NCBI RefSeq assembly: GCF_012034175.1
Contig: NZ_JAATEJ010000003.1
Coordinates: forward strand, 310,001-374,000
Reading direction: 5' to 3'
Source of the DNA: Actinacidiphila epipremni
GTDB lineage: Bacteria > Actinomycetota > Actinomycetes > Streptomycetales > Streptomycetaceae
DNA: 64,000 nt
Below are positions 58,062-64,000 of this stretch, piece after piece. Made by a program: the position numbers and the translations under genes. Every line of letters starts with the position of its first letter. The first letter of the stretch is position 1. The notes beneath the pieces are model-generated. The model did no database searches, was not told the DNA's origin, and saw only the letters and a list, made by a program, of their open reading frames with translations.

Positions 58062-59261
58062 ATGCGTGCGTGTCCCGCGTGCGGGGCGTCCAACAGCCCC
58101 ACGGAGGATTTCTGCGCCACGTGCGGTACGTATCTGGGCTGGTCCTCCGCCCGGCCGCCGGCCCCCGAGCCGCCGGGGCCCCAGCTTCCGGCGCAGGAGC
58201 CGGCCGCGACGCCGGAGGTCCCGCCGGCCCCGGAGCAGGACGCTCCCGCCGCCCCTGAGCCCGCCGCGCCCGGAGCGCCGGAGCCCGCCGCGCCCGAACC
58301 CGAGCCGCCCGCGCGGCCGTTCGGCGTACGGAGCCGGCGTCGTACCCCCGAGCCGGGCCCTGCCCCGGCGTCCGCCGCCCCGGCGCCCGGACCCGCCCCC
58401 GGGGCCCCGGCGCCCGGCCCCGCGCCCGCCGCCGGGTCCAGCCCCGGGTCCGCCGCCGGGCCCGAGCCCGACCCGGACCCCGCCCCCGTCGTGCCCGTGC
58501 GGCCGGCCAAGGCGGCGGCCCCGCGGCCCGTCGTACGCCCCGTCACCGAGCCGGAGGCGCACAGCGGGGAGCCCTGCCCCGTGTGCGGCACGCTCAATCC
58601 GCCCGACCGGCGGTTCTGCCGGCGGTGCGCGGCGCCGCTGAACCCGGCCCCCGCGCGGGCCGCGCTGCCCTGGTGGCGCACGATGTGGCCGCTGCGGCGC
58701 CGCGTGCGGGCCGGCTCCGGGCGGCTCAGCCGCTTCGTGGTGATCCTGCTGGCCATCGCCGTCCTCGCGGTCCTGGGCGTCCTGCTGATCCCCGCCGGGC
58801 GCGGCCTCTTCGAGGACACCAAGGACAAGCTGGACGGCGCCAAGCAGGTCAAGCCCGTGCGCACCACGGCGACCGCCGCCGTCCCCGGCCACCCCGCCGC
58901 CGCCTCCGTCGACGGCCTCAACAACCGCTACTGGGGCGCCCCCGCGGCCGGCGCGTCCGTGACGTACACCTTCGCGCGGCCCATCCGCCTGGTCGACCTC
59001 ATCATCACCAACGGCGCCTCCACCACCCCGAAGGACTACGACCGCCAGGCCCGCGCCCTCACCATCGACCTGGACGTCACGACGAAGTCCGGCGCCACGC
59101 ACCACCAGGAGCTGACCCTCGAAGACCGCCCCGGCGACCAGACGTTCGCCACCGGCGTGAGCGACGCGACCACCGTCCGGCTGACCCTGCGCGCCCCCGC
59201 GGGCCTGTCCGCCGGCCGCCATCTCGCCCTCGCGGAGGTGGAGTTCTTCCGCCGCGGCTGA
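58062..59261 (+). CDS. Zinc-ribbon/TM/discoidin-like protein, candidate CIS membrane tether
   Basis: A 399-residue membrane protein. Two zinc ribbons lie on the cytoplasmic side: Cys4, Cys7, Cys18, Cys21, and CPVC/CRRC at about 172-190. They are joined by a ~130-residue Ala/Pro-rich linker. The TM helix is FVVILLAIAVLAVLGVLLIPAG (about 226-247). The outer ~130 residues (SVDGLNNRYWG, SVTYTFARPIRLVDLIITNGASTTPKDY, LALAEVEFF) fit a galactose/glycan-binding-like (F5/8 type C-like) jellyroll. It is the last gene of the locus. Work on Streptomyces CIS describes a conserved membrane protein (CisA) needed for particles to act at the membrane; this product may be its counterpart, which I cannot verify here. 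Confidence 0.75.
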   Translation: MRACPACGASNSPTEDFCATCGTYLGWSSARPPAPEPPGPQLPAQEPAATPEVPPAPEQDAPAAPEPAAPGAPEPAAPEPEPPARPFGVRSRRRTPEPGPAPASAAPAPGPAPGAPAPGPAPAAGSSPGSAAGPEPDPDPAPVVPVRPAKAAAPRPVVRPVTEPEAHSGEPCPVCGTLNPPDRRFCRRCAAPLNPAPARAALPWWRTMWPLRRRVRAGSGRLSRFVVILLAIAVLAVLGVLLIPAGRGLFEDTKDKLDGAKQVKPVRTTATAAVPGHPAAASVDGLNNRYWGAPAAGASVTYTFARPIRLVDLIITNGASTTPKDYDRQARALTIDLDVTTKSGATHHQELTLEDRPGDQTFATGVSDATTVRLTLRAPAGLSAGRHLALAEVEFFRRG

Positions 59262-59349
59262 GCGGCCGGGCCCGCCGGCGCCGCTACGATGCCCCAAGCA
59301 GGCATGAAGCGGACAAATGGGCGGTCACCCGGCGGAAGGGCACCACGCA

Positions 59350-60570
59350 GTGAGCAGCAGCGGCAGTACGACCACGACCACGCGGCACATCACCCCGACC
59401 CAGCGCGGCTACCTCATCGTCAACTCGCACCCGGAAGGCTGCGCGCGGTCCGTCACCCGGCTGTGGGAGTCCGTCCCGCCCGCTCCGACCCGCGGCCGGG
59501 CCCCCGTCGCCCTCGTCCTCGGCGCGAGCGCCGGCTACGGCCTGGCCCTGCTGCTCGCCGGCCTGCGCCGGCACGGCATCCGCGGTGTCGCCGTCGGCTT
59601 CGAGAACGCCGGCAACGACCGCCGTACCGCCACCGCCGGCTGGTACCGCACCGCCCGGGCCGCCGCCCTGGTCCGCGAGGCCGGCGGCGACATCACCTTC
59701 CTCAACGCCGACGCGTACGCCGACACCACCCGCGCCGACGTCCTCAAGCTGCTCGCCGACCGCTACGGCCCGGTCGACCACCTCGTCTACTCCCTCGCCT
59801 CCCCGCGCCGCACCGACCCGGCGACCGGCGAGGTCCACCACAGCGTCATCAAGCCGCTCGGCCGCCCGTACTCCTCCCCCTCGCTCGTCTTCGACGCCGA
59901 GGCCCGCCCGCAGCTCGCCACCGTGGACCTCACCCCGGCGAGCGAGCCGGAACGCGCCGCGACCGTCAAGGTGATGGGCGGCGAGGACTGGCTGCTGTGG
60001 GTGCGGGCGCTGGCCGACGAGAACCTGCTCGGCGAGGGCTTCACCACGGTGGCGCTGTCGTACGTCGGCTCCGGCATCACCGCGCCGGTCTACCGGCACG
60101 GCACGATCGGCGCGGCCAAGGAGCACCTGGAGGCGACCGCCCGCGAGATCCAGGCCGACGTGCTGGCCGGCCGGGGCCGCGCCTTCACCGTCGTCGCCGG
60201 CGCCGCCGTCACGCAGGCGTCCACCGCGATCCCCTCGCTCGCCCTCTACACCTCGCTGCTGCGCAGCGCCCTCGGCCCGGACCGCTGGCGCACCGCCGCC
60301 GACCAGGCCGTGGACCTGTGGGCCCAGCTCACCGCCGCCCGCCCGCTGACCCTCGACGCGCACGACCGCATCCGCCTCGACGCGTGGGAACTCGACCCGG
60401 CGGTCCAGTCCCGCGTCGCCGCGCTGTGGTCCGACCCCGCCGCCGCCCTCGCCTCGGACCCGGCGGCCCCGCGGTGGTTCCACGCCCGGTTCCGCGAGCT
60501 GTACGGCTGGGACGTCCCCGGCGTCGACTACGCGGCGCCGGTCGAGACGGCTGTGCCCTGGCCGAACTGA
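59350..60570 (+). CDS. fabV: Trans-2-enoyl-ACP/CoA reductase FabV
   Basis: A 406-residue NADH-dependent enoyl reductase. Motifs: the nucleotide site VALVLGASAGYGLALLLAGLRRHGIRGVAVGFE, the active-site pair in YVGSGITAPVYRHGTIGAAKEHLE (Tyr-x8-Lys type spacing typical of FabV), and KPLGRPYSSPSLVFDA. FabV is the triclosan-tolerant alternative to FabI in fatty-acid elongation. GTG 59350 with GGAAGGG upstream gives the usual ~400-residue length; ATG 59317 would add 11 unconserved residues. A TACGAT -10-like box lies at 59284-59289. It is separate from the CIS locus. Confidence 0.93.
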   Translation: MSSSGSTTTTTRHITPTQRGYLIVNSHPEGCARSVTRLWESVPPAPTRGRAPVALVLGASAGYGLALLLAGLRRHGIRGVAVGFENAGNDRRTATAGWYRTARAAALVREAGGDITFLNADAYADTTRADVLKLLADRYGPVDHLVYSLASPRRTDPATGEVHHSVIKPLGRPYSSPSLVFDAEARPQLATVDLTPASEPERAATVKVMGGEDWLLWVRALADENLLGEGFTTVALSYVGSGITAPVYRHGTIGAAKEHLEATAREIQADVLAGRGRAFTVVAGAAVTQASTAIPSLALYTSLLRSALGPDRWRTAADQAVDLWAQLTAARPLTLDAHDRIRLDAWELDPAVQSRVAALWSDPAAALASDPAAPRWFHARFRELYGWDVPGVDYAAPVETAVPWPN

Positions 60571-60722
60571 CGGGCGGGGCTGCGGGGTTCGGTGGGGCGG
60601 CGGGCGCGGCGGGGCGCGGGGCGCGGCGGGGTGCGCGTAAAGCGTTTGCGGGCGGCGGGACCGGCCGGTAGACGTGAACGCCCAAGCTTGCCCCGCCGCG
60701 CCCACCACCGGAGGAACCGGAC

Positions 60723-61691
60723 ATCGACGCCACCGCCCGCACCCCCCTGACGTTCCGCCCGCTCGCCGGCGCCGCCGAACTGGACCTCTTCCGCCGCCTG
60801 CCCTACCTCCTCGACGACGAACTGGCCGACGACCTCGCGCAGGGCCACCGCCGCCCGGAGTGGATGTGGGTCGCGCTGGACGGCGAGCGCCTGCTGGCCC
60901 GGGCGGCGTGGTGGGGCCGGCTCGGCGCCGGCGTCCCGTCCCACCTCGACATCCTGGACGTCGACGACGCCCTGCCGCCCGACGTACGCGTGGACGTCGG
61001 CGCCGACCTGCTGCGTACGGCCATGGCGGCGACGCTCACCCCGGGCACGGCCTTGCCCGAGTACGGCCGCTACGTCCCGCCCGGCTGGCGGGAGGAGCCG
61101 GCCGTACGGGCCGGGGTCGAGGTGCGGATGGCCGTCGCGGAACGCACCGGCGCGCAGTTCTTCGTGGAGCGGCTGCGCATGGAATGGCGCCCGGGCACGC
61201 CGATCCCTGCCCCGGCCGGGGCCCCGGCCGCCCGCCTCGCCTTCCGCCCCCCGCGCGACGAGGCGGAGATCGTCGCCCTCATGACGGACGCCCTGACCGG
61301 CACGCTGGACGCCCACAGCCGCGCCGACCTCACCCGTATGCCGCCGGAGGCCGTGGCCCGTACCCACTTCGAGGACGAGCTCGCCCGCTACACCAGCCCC
61401 CGCGCATGGTGGCGGGTCGCCGTCCTCCCCGCCACCGGCGAACCGGTCGGCTTCGTGCTCCCGGCGCACAACGGCTACAACCCGATCATCGCCTACCTCG
61501 CGGTGCTGCCCGCCCACCGCGGCCGGGGCCGCATCGACGAAATCCTCGCCGAAGGCACCCGCGTCCTGGCCGCGGCGGACGCCCCCCGCATCCGCGCGGC
61601 GACCGACCTCGGCAATACCCCGATGGCCGCGGCCTTCCACCGCGCGGGCTACGCCAACTTCGGCCGCGAGATCGTCATGACCTGGCCCTGA
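60723..61691 (+). CDS. GNAT family acetyltransferase with apparent ATC start
   Basis: A 322-residue GNAT protein. The C-terminal GNAT domain is clear: VGFVLPAHNGYNPIIAYLAVLPAHRGRGRIDEILAEGTRVLAAADAPRIRAATDLGNTPMAAAFHRAGYANFGREIVM. The N-terminal half is a diverged second domain. Good coding sequence extends upstream of the first ATG (60864) to codon 60723, which reads ATC. GGAGGA (60710-60715) lies 7 bases before this ATC, an ideal spacing. No ATG, GTG or TTG occurs in frame between the stop at 60675 and 60864. Either ATC is used, or one base of an ATG is mutated or misread, or translation starts at 60864 and lacks ~47 residues. Confidence 0.8.
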   Translation: MDATARTPLTFRPLAGAAELDLFRRLPYLLDDELADDLAQGHRRPEWMWVALDGERLLARAAWWGRLGAGVPSHLDILDVDDALPPDVRVDVGADLLRTAMAATLTPGTALPEYGRYVPPGWREEPAVRAGVEVRMAVAERTGAQFFVERLRMEWRPGTPIPAPAGAPAARLAFRPPRDEAEIVALMTDALTGTLDAHSRADLTRMPPEAVARTHFEDELARYTSPRAWWRVAVLPATGEPVGFVLPAHNGYNPIIAYLAVLPAHRGRGRIDEILAEGTRVLAAADAPRIRAATDLGNTPMAAAFHRAGYANFGREIVMTWP

Positions 61692-61728
61692 GCACGCGGC
61701 CCGCCCATTTCGGCCCGGGGAGCGAACG

Positions 61729-61742
61729 AATGGCCCCACCGC
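61729..61742. repeat. 14-bp direct repeat, left copy
   Basis: AATGGCCCCACCGC, identical to 62896-62909. The two copies bracket the first DUF397/XRE gene pair, about 1.17 kb apart. Confidence 0.8.
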
Positions 61743-61751
61743 TGACCCGCC

Positions 61752-61943
61752 TCAGAGCAGGTGATCTGATTTGCCGGCTTTGATGTCGGCGATGAGTGCG
61801 CGGAGTGCGTCGTGGGAGTCGGTGAGGTAGTGCTCTTCTTGGCCGTTGACGGCGATGTAGGCGTTGCCGTCCGCGTCGGTGCCGAGGCGGAAGCATGAGC
61901 TGCCCTCGCCGCAGAAGGGGTCTTCCCAGGTGATGTCTGGCAT
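61752..61943 (-). CDS. DUF397 protein, cassette 1
   Basis: A 63-residue acidic protein: MPDITWEDPFCGEGSSCFRLG and YLTDSHDALRALIADIKAGKSDHLL. DUF397 proteins accompany XRE-DUF5753 regulators in streptomycetes (the abaA/whiJ type loci) and are thought to form regulator-antagonist pairs with them. It starts 14 bases after the XRE stop, so the two are co-transcribed. It matches the DUF397 protein at 63520 at 51 of 63 positions. Its codons use more A/T in third position than neighbouring genes. Confidence 0.88.
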   Translation of the reverse strand: MPDITWEDPFCGEGSSCFRLGTDADGNAYIAVNGQEEHYLTDSHDALRALIADIKAGKSDHLL

Positions 61944-61957
61944 GTGGGCTGGTCTCC

Positions 61958-62809
61958 TCAGAGTTCGCGTGTGATCTCGCGGATGAAGTCGCGGGAACGC
62001 TCCGGGGACAGGGACAACTCTTCCAACAGATCGAGCTGCGCCCGGTATTTCGCCAGTTGCGCTTCTGCGTAGAGGAAGGCGGGCCCGTGGGAACTGTCCA
62101 CCTGAACTGTGTCGAGTCGGGGCACGGGACCCTCGGCGTAGACGACGGTTTGCCCTGCGCCCGGGAACGCCCCCCGGGCGAAGGGGAGTACCAGGACGGT
62201 GACATTGTCGCGCTCGGAGACACCGAGCAGGTGGTCGAGTTGAGCGCGTGCCACATCCGGGCCGCCGAACTGCATGCGGAGAGCGGCCTCGTGGATGACC
62301 GCCACGTACGGGACCGCGTCGTCGCCGGTGATCACCTGCTGGCGCTCTGAGCGGTGGGCCAGCCGCAACGCGACCTCGTGCTCGGGGAGCTTGGGGACGA
62401 CGGCGCGGAAAATGGCCATGGCGTTCTCGGGCGTCTGGAGCACACCCGGGACGTGAACGGTGTTGGCTCCCCGGAGGCGTACGGCACCCGCCTCCACCTC
62501 GGAGATGTCGAGGAAGCCCTGCGGCAGGCTGCCCCGGTAGCGTTCCCACCACCCCGGATGTCGCGGCTCGGCCATGTCGGCCAACGCGTTGACGTACGCC
62601 TCGTCGGTGCAGTCGCAGTTCAGCGCCAGCTTGCGTAGGCGTTCGGCGCTGATGGCGCGTACCCCGGACTCCATGTTGGACAGCCGGCTGCGGTCCACAC
62701 CCAGCAATCCCGCCGCGTGCTCCGCCGACATCCCCGCCGCCATGCGAATCCTGCGCACCTCGCTTCCCAGGCGCTTCTGCCGCTCGGTAAGGACGGTCCG
62801 CTGTCCCAT
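61958..62809 (-). CDS. XRE family regulator with DUF5753 domain, cassette 1
   Basis: A 283-residue regulator. The helix-turn-helix (about 8-65) includes LGSEVRRIRMAAGMSAEHAAGLLGVDRSRLSNMESGVRAI. DUF5753 (about 95-280) shows VPGVLQTPENAMAIFRAVVPKLPEHEVALRLAHRSERQQVI and GPVPRLDTVQVDSSHG. The ATG at 62809 has GAGGGAG on the minus strand. A TATGCT -10-like box (62850-62855, minus strand) leaves a ~34-base leader. WhiJ-like proteins repress development genes until antagonised; the target here is unknown. Third-position GC is lower than in the surrounding genes. Confidence 0.9.
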   Translation of the reverse strand: MGQRTVLTERQKRLGSEVRRIRMAAGMSAEHAAGLLGVDRSRLSNMESGVRAISAERLRKLALNCDCTDEAYVNALADMAEPRHPGWWERYRGSLPQGFLDISEVEAGAVRLRGANTVHVPGVLQTPENAMAIFRAVVPKLPEHEVALRLAHRSERQQVITGDDAVPYVAVIHEAALRMQFGGPDVARAQLDHLLGVSERDNVTVLVLPFARGAFPGAGQTVVYAEGPVPRLDTVQVDSSHGPAFLYAEAQLAKYRAQLDLLEELSLSPERSRDFIREITREL

Positions 62810-62895
62810 GCCGCTCCCTCTGCCTGACGTCGTGGACGGGGCCGCTTCGAGCATAGGCACTCGTCCGAGGCCAATCTGACGCATCGTCTGGCAAA

Positions 62896-62909
62896 AATGG
62901 CCCCACCGC
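62896..62909. repeat. 14-bp direct repeat, right copy
   Basis: AATGGCCCCACCGC, identical to 61729-61742. It lies in the 283-base region between the divergent XRE and ATPase genes. A TACTGT box (62912-62917) next to it may be the -10 of the ATPase gene. Confidence 0.8.
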
Positions 62910-63092
62910 CCTACTGTGGTACGCACGTTACTACGCGTATCCCGCGGGAAGCGCACCGCGTGGGTATGCCCGTCCGCCCTGGGACGGGTGTGCCCGCGAC
63001 CAGGGCGGCATGCCACCGGCGGGATTCTGCGCGGGCGAGTACGCAGCGCATCCGCAGCCACCAACACCCCACCCCCCGAACGGAGTTCCGCC

Positions 63093-63506
63093 ATGCCCGA
63101 AATCCCCGACGTGCCCTCCCTGTGGCGCTTCCCCGCGCACCCCGCCTCCGTGAAGCGCGCCCGCGACGCCGTCGCCGAGCACCTGCCGCATCGGCTGCGA
63201 CCGCAGTTGCACGCCGAAATGAGCCTGCTCACGAGCGAGTTGGTGACCAACGCCGTGCGTCATGGTGCCGCCGCCGACGATGTCGTCGAGCTCGTCCTCT
63301 GGCCGGCGGACGGCCACTACTGGCTCGCCGTATCCGACCCGTCCCCCGCGAGGCCGGTGCTGCGTACGCAGCCGCCGCCGCTGGACGCCGAGTCGGGCCG
63401 CGGCCTGCTCCTGGTCGACGCACTCGCCGCCGCCTGGGCGGTCGTTCCCCGGCCCCACCGCGGCAAGTCCGTCGTCGCCGGCCTCACCCTCGCGGACGGC
63501 GGCTGA
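63093..63506 (+). CDS. RsbW-like ATP-binding protein (HATPase_c)
   Basis: A 137-residue small GHKL ATPase like anti-sigma kinases. The N box is LLTSELVTNAVRHG (45-58, Asn53), and the G box is GRGLLLVDALAAAWAV (about 108-123). No DNA-binding or membrane part exists. Such proteins are frequently encoded beside XRE/DUF397 cassettes in streptomycetes. No sigma factor or STAS partner gene is adjacent. The ATG 63093 is preceded by GGAG at a suitable distance. Confidence 0.88.
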   Translation: MPEIPDVPSLWRFPAHPASVKRARDAVAEHLPHRLRPQLHAEMSLLTSELVTNAVRHGAAADDVVELVLWPADGHYWLAVSDPSPARPVLRTQPPPLDAESGRGLLLVDALAAAWAVVPRPHRGKSVVAGLTLADGG

Positions 63507-63519
63507 GCCGCCATACGCC

Positions 63520-63711
63520 TCAGAGCAGGTGATCCGCCTTGCCGGCCTTGATGCCGGCGACCAGCGCGCGGAGGGCGTCGAGGGAGTCCGTCAGGTAGTG
63601 CTCCTCCTCCCCCTGGACGGCGATGTACGCGTTGCCGTCCGGGTCGGTGCCGAGGCGGAAGCAGTTGCTCGCGTCCTGGCAGAAGGGCGCTTCCCAGGTG
63701 ATGTCGGGCAC
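63520..63711 (-). CDS. DUF397 protein, cassette 2
   Basis: A 63-residue protein starting with GTG 63711: MPDITWEAPFCQDASNCFRLG and ending YLTDSLDALRALVAGIKAGKADHLL. It is a close duplicate of the DUF397 protein at 61752 (51 of 63 identical) but with normal high-GC codon use. Ten bases separate it from the upstream XRE gene. It converges with the ATPase gene, whose stop is 13 bases away. Confidence 0.88.
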   Translation of the reverse strand: MPDITWEAPFCQDASNCFRLGTDPDGNAYIAVQGEEEHYLTDSLDALRALVAGIKAGKADHLL

Positions 63712-63721
63712 GGCGGGTCTC

Positions 63722-64000
63722 CTAGAGGCGGGAGGCGAGGGCGTGCATCCGGGCGAGGGATTCCGCCGGGGGGAGGGCGAGGCGCTGGACCTGGTCGAAG
63801 TGCAGGCGGAATCGGTGCAGGTACGGCTCGGTGTGGTGGAACTCGCCGGCCACGATGCGGTCCGTGAGCACCGTGTCCAGGCGCGGGACCGGGCCGCGGG
63901 CGTAGAGGACGCCCTGGCCGGAGCCCGGGTAGGCGCCGACGGAGAAGGGCAGCACCTGGAGGGTGACGTTCGGGCGCTCGGCGGCGGCCATGAGGTGGCC
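63722..64000 (-). CDS. XRE-DUF5753 regulator, cassette 2, C-terminal part only
   Basis: The C-terminal ~92 residues of a DUF5753 protein are visible (NVTLQVLPFSVGAYPGSGQGVLYARGPVPRLDTVLTDRIVAGEFHHTEPYLHRFRLHFDQVQRLALPPAES). The gene continues beyond base 64000, so the helix-turn-helix is outside. Compared with cassette 1, GPVPRLDTV and the PF..GA.PG.GQ..(V/L)YA pattern are shared but the rest differs, unlike the nearly identical DUF397 partners. Confidence 0.85.
   Translation of the reverse strand, partial: GHLMAAAERPNVTLQVLPFSVGAYPGSGQGVLYARGPVPRLDTVLTDRIVAGEFHHTEPYLHRFRLHFDQVQRLALPPAESLARMHALASRL

Larger units (their letters stand above)
34201..59261. other. Contractile injection system (phage-tail-like, eCIS) locus
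   Basis: About 25 kb with one transcriptional direction except for the first gene. Recognisable machine parts in order are: DUF4255 cap, AAA+ ATPase, eCIS-core (DUF4157) protein, sheath, tube, two small proteins, tape-measure candidate, second tube, LysM hub, VgrG-like spike, PAAR tip, gp25, baseplate J-like, tail protein I-like. A regulator, a secreted propeller protein and two membrane proteins flank them. No capsid, portal, terminase, integrase, tail fibre or lysis gene is present. This gene content is that of Streptomyces CIS, which work from inside the cytoplasm in published species. Gene-to-gene overlaps (ATGA, GTGA, TGATG) show a tightly coupled operon. Confidence 0.92.

Noticed and set aside
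34201-59261. Prophage or R-type bacteriocin
   Set aside because: There is no head, terminase, integrase, repressor, lysis or fibre gene. An AAA+ ATPase, DUF4255 and DUF4157 point to eCIS instead.
60864-60866. ATG 60864 as start of the GNAT gene
   Set aside because: No ribosome site precedes it and 47 well-behaved codons lie upstream behind a strong one, so ATC 60723 is preferred, with reservation.
1-64000. tRNA, rRNA, riboswitch or insertion sequence
   Set aside because: No cloverleaf, rRNA block, known aptamer core, transposase or terminal inverted repeats with target duplications were found by reading; a covariance-model scan would be needed to exclude small RNAs.

Overview
The window is very GC-rich, strongly codon-biased DNA from a Streptomyces-type actinomycete. 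The evidence is dense GC/GTG-start gene packing, mycothiol-linked and bacterial-proteasome proteins, Ser/Thr kinases, XRE-DUF5753/DUF397 cassettes, and a single TTA codon that sits in a regulator. There are no rRNA or tRNA genes, CRISPR arrays, insertion sequences, integrases or phage head genes that I can see.

Bases 1-34164 look like a conserved chromosomal core. First comes molybdenum cofactor biosynthesis (a MobA-like C-terminus, DUF6457, MoeA) coupled to a K+ channel, then a quinone oxidoreductase and a secreted Pro-rich protein. A PadR repressor precedes an ABC/FtsX export pair. Next are the bacterial proteasome activator Bpa, two divergent receptor-type Ser/Thr kinases, a phosphotransferase, an orphan response regulator, and a branched-chain 2-oxoacid dehydrogenase operon (bkdA-bkdB-bkdC). 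A GntR-MFS pair, a mycothiol-dependent isomerase-like protein, a nitrilase-like amidase, a thioredoxin/NHL protein, an M18 aminopeptidase, a Uma2 nuclease-like protein, an acyl-CoA dehydrogenase, an SseB protein and a pirin follow.

Bases 34201-59261 hold the most notable system: a phage-tail-like contractile injection system (eCIS/CIS) of the Streptomyces type. It comprises a COG1470-like membrane protein, a LuxR regulator with an in-frame TTA codon, a secreted beta-propeller/DUF11 protein, a DUF4255 cap protein and an AAA+ ATPase. Next come an eCIS-core (DUF4157) protein with an extra C-terminal domain (candidate cargo), the sheath, two tube proteins and two small chaperone-like proteins. 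A very long disordered protein (tape-measure candidate), a LysM hub protein, the VgrG-like spike, a PAAR tip, a gp25-like wedge, two baseplate proteins and a zinc-ribbon/transmembrane/carbohydrate-binding-like tether candidate complete the set. I see no tail fibre, capsid, portal, terminase or lysis gene, so this is a domesticated injection machine and not a prophage. Systems of this class have been described in Streptomyces. The cargo domain, the repeat-rich long protein, the hairpin repeats before the PAAR gene and the TTA control point are the parts that deserve attention.

Bases 59350-64000 contain fabV, a GNAT protein that seems to start at ATC, and a duplicated XRE-DUF5753/DUF397 regulatory cassette around an RsbW-like ATPase. 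This recalls the abaA/whiJ-type loci of Streptomyces. The last XRE gene runs off the window.

At least seven genes have a TANNNT-type -10 box 6-7 nt before the start codon and no Shine-Dalgarno, which suggests leaderless transcripts are common here.
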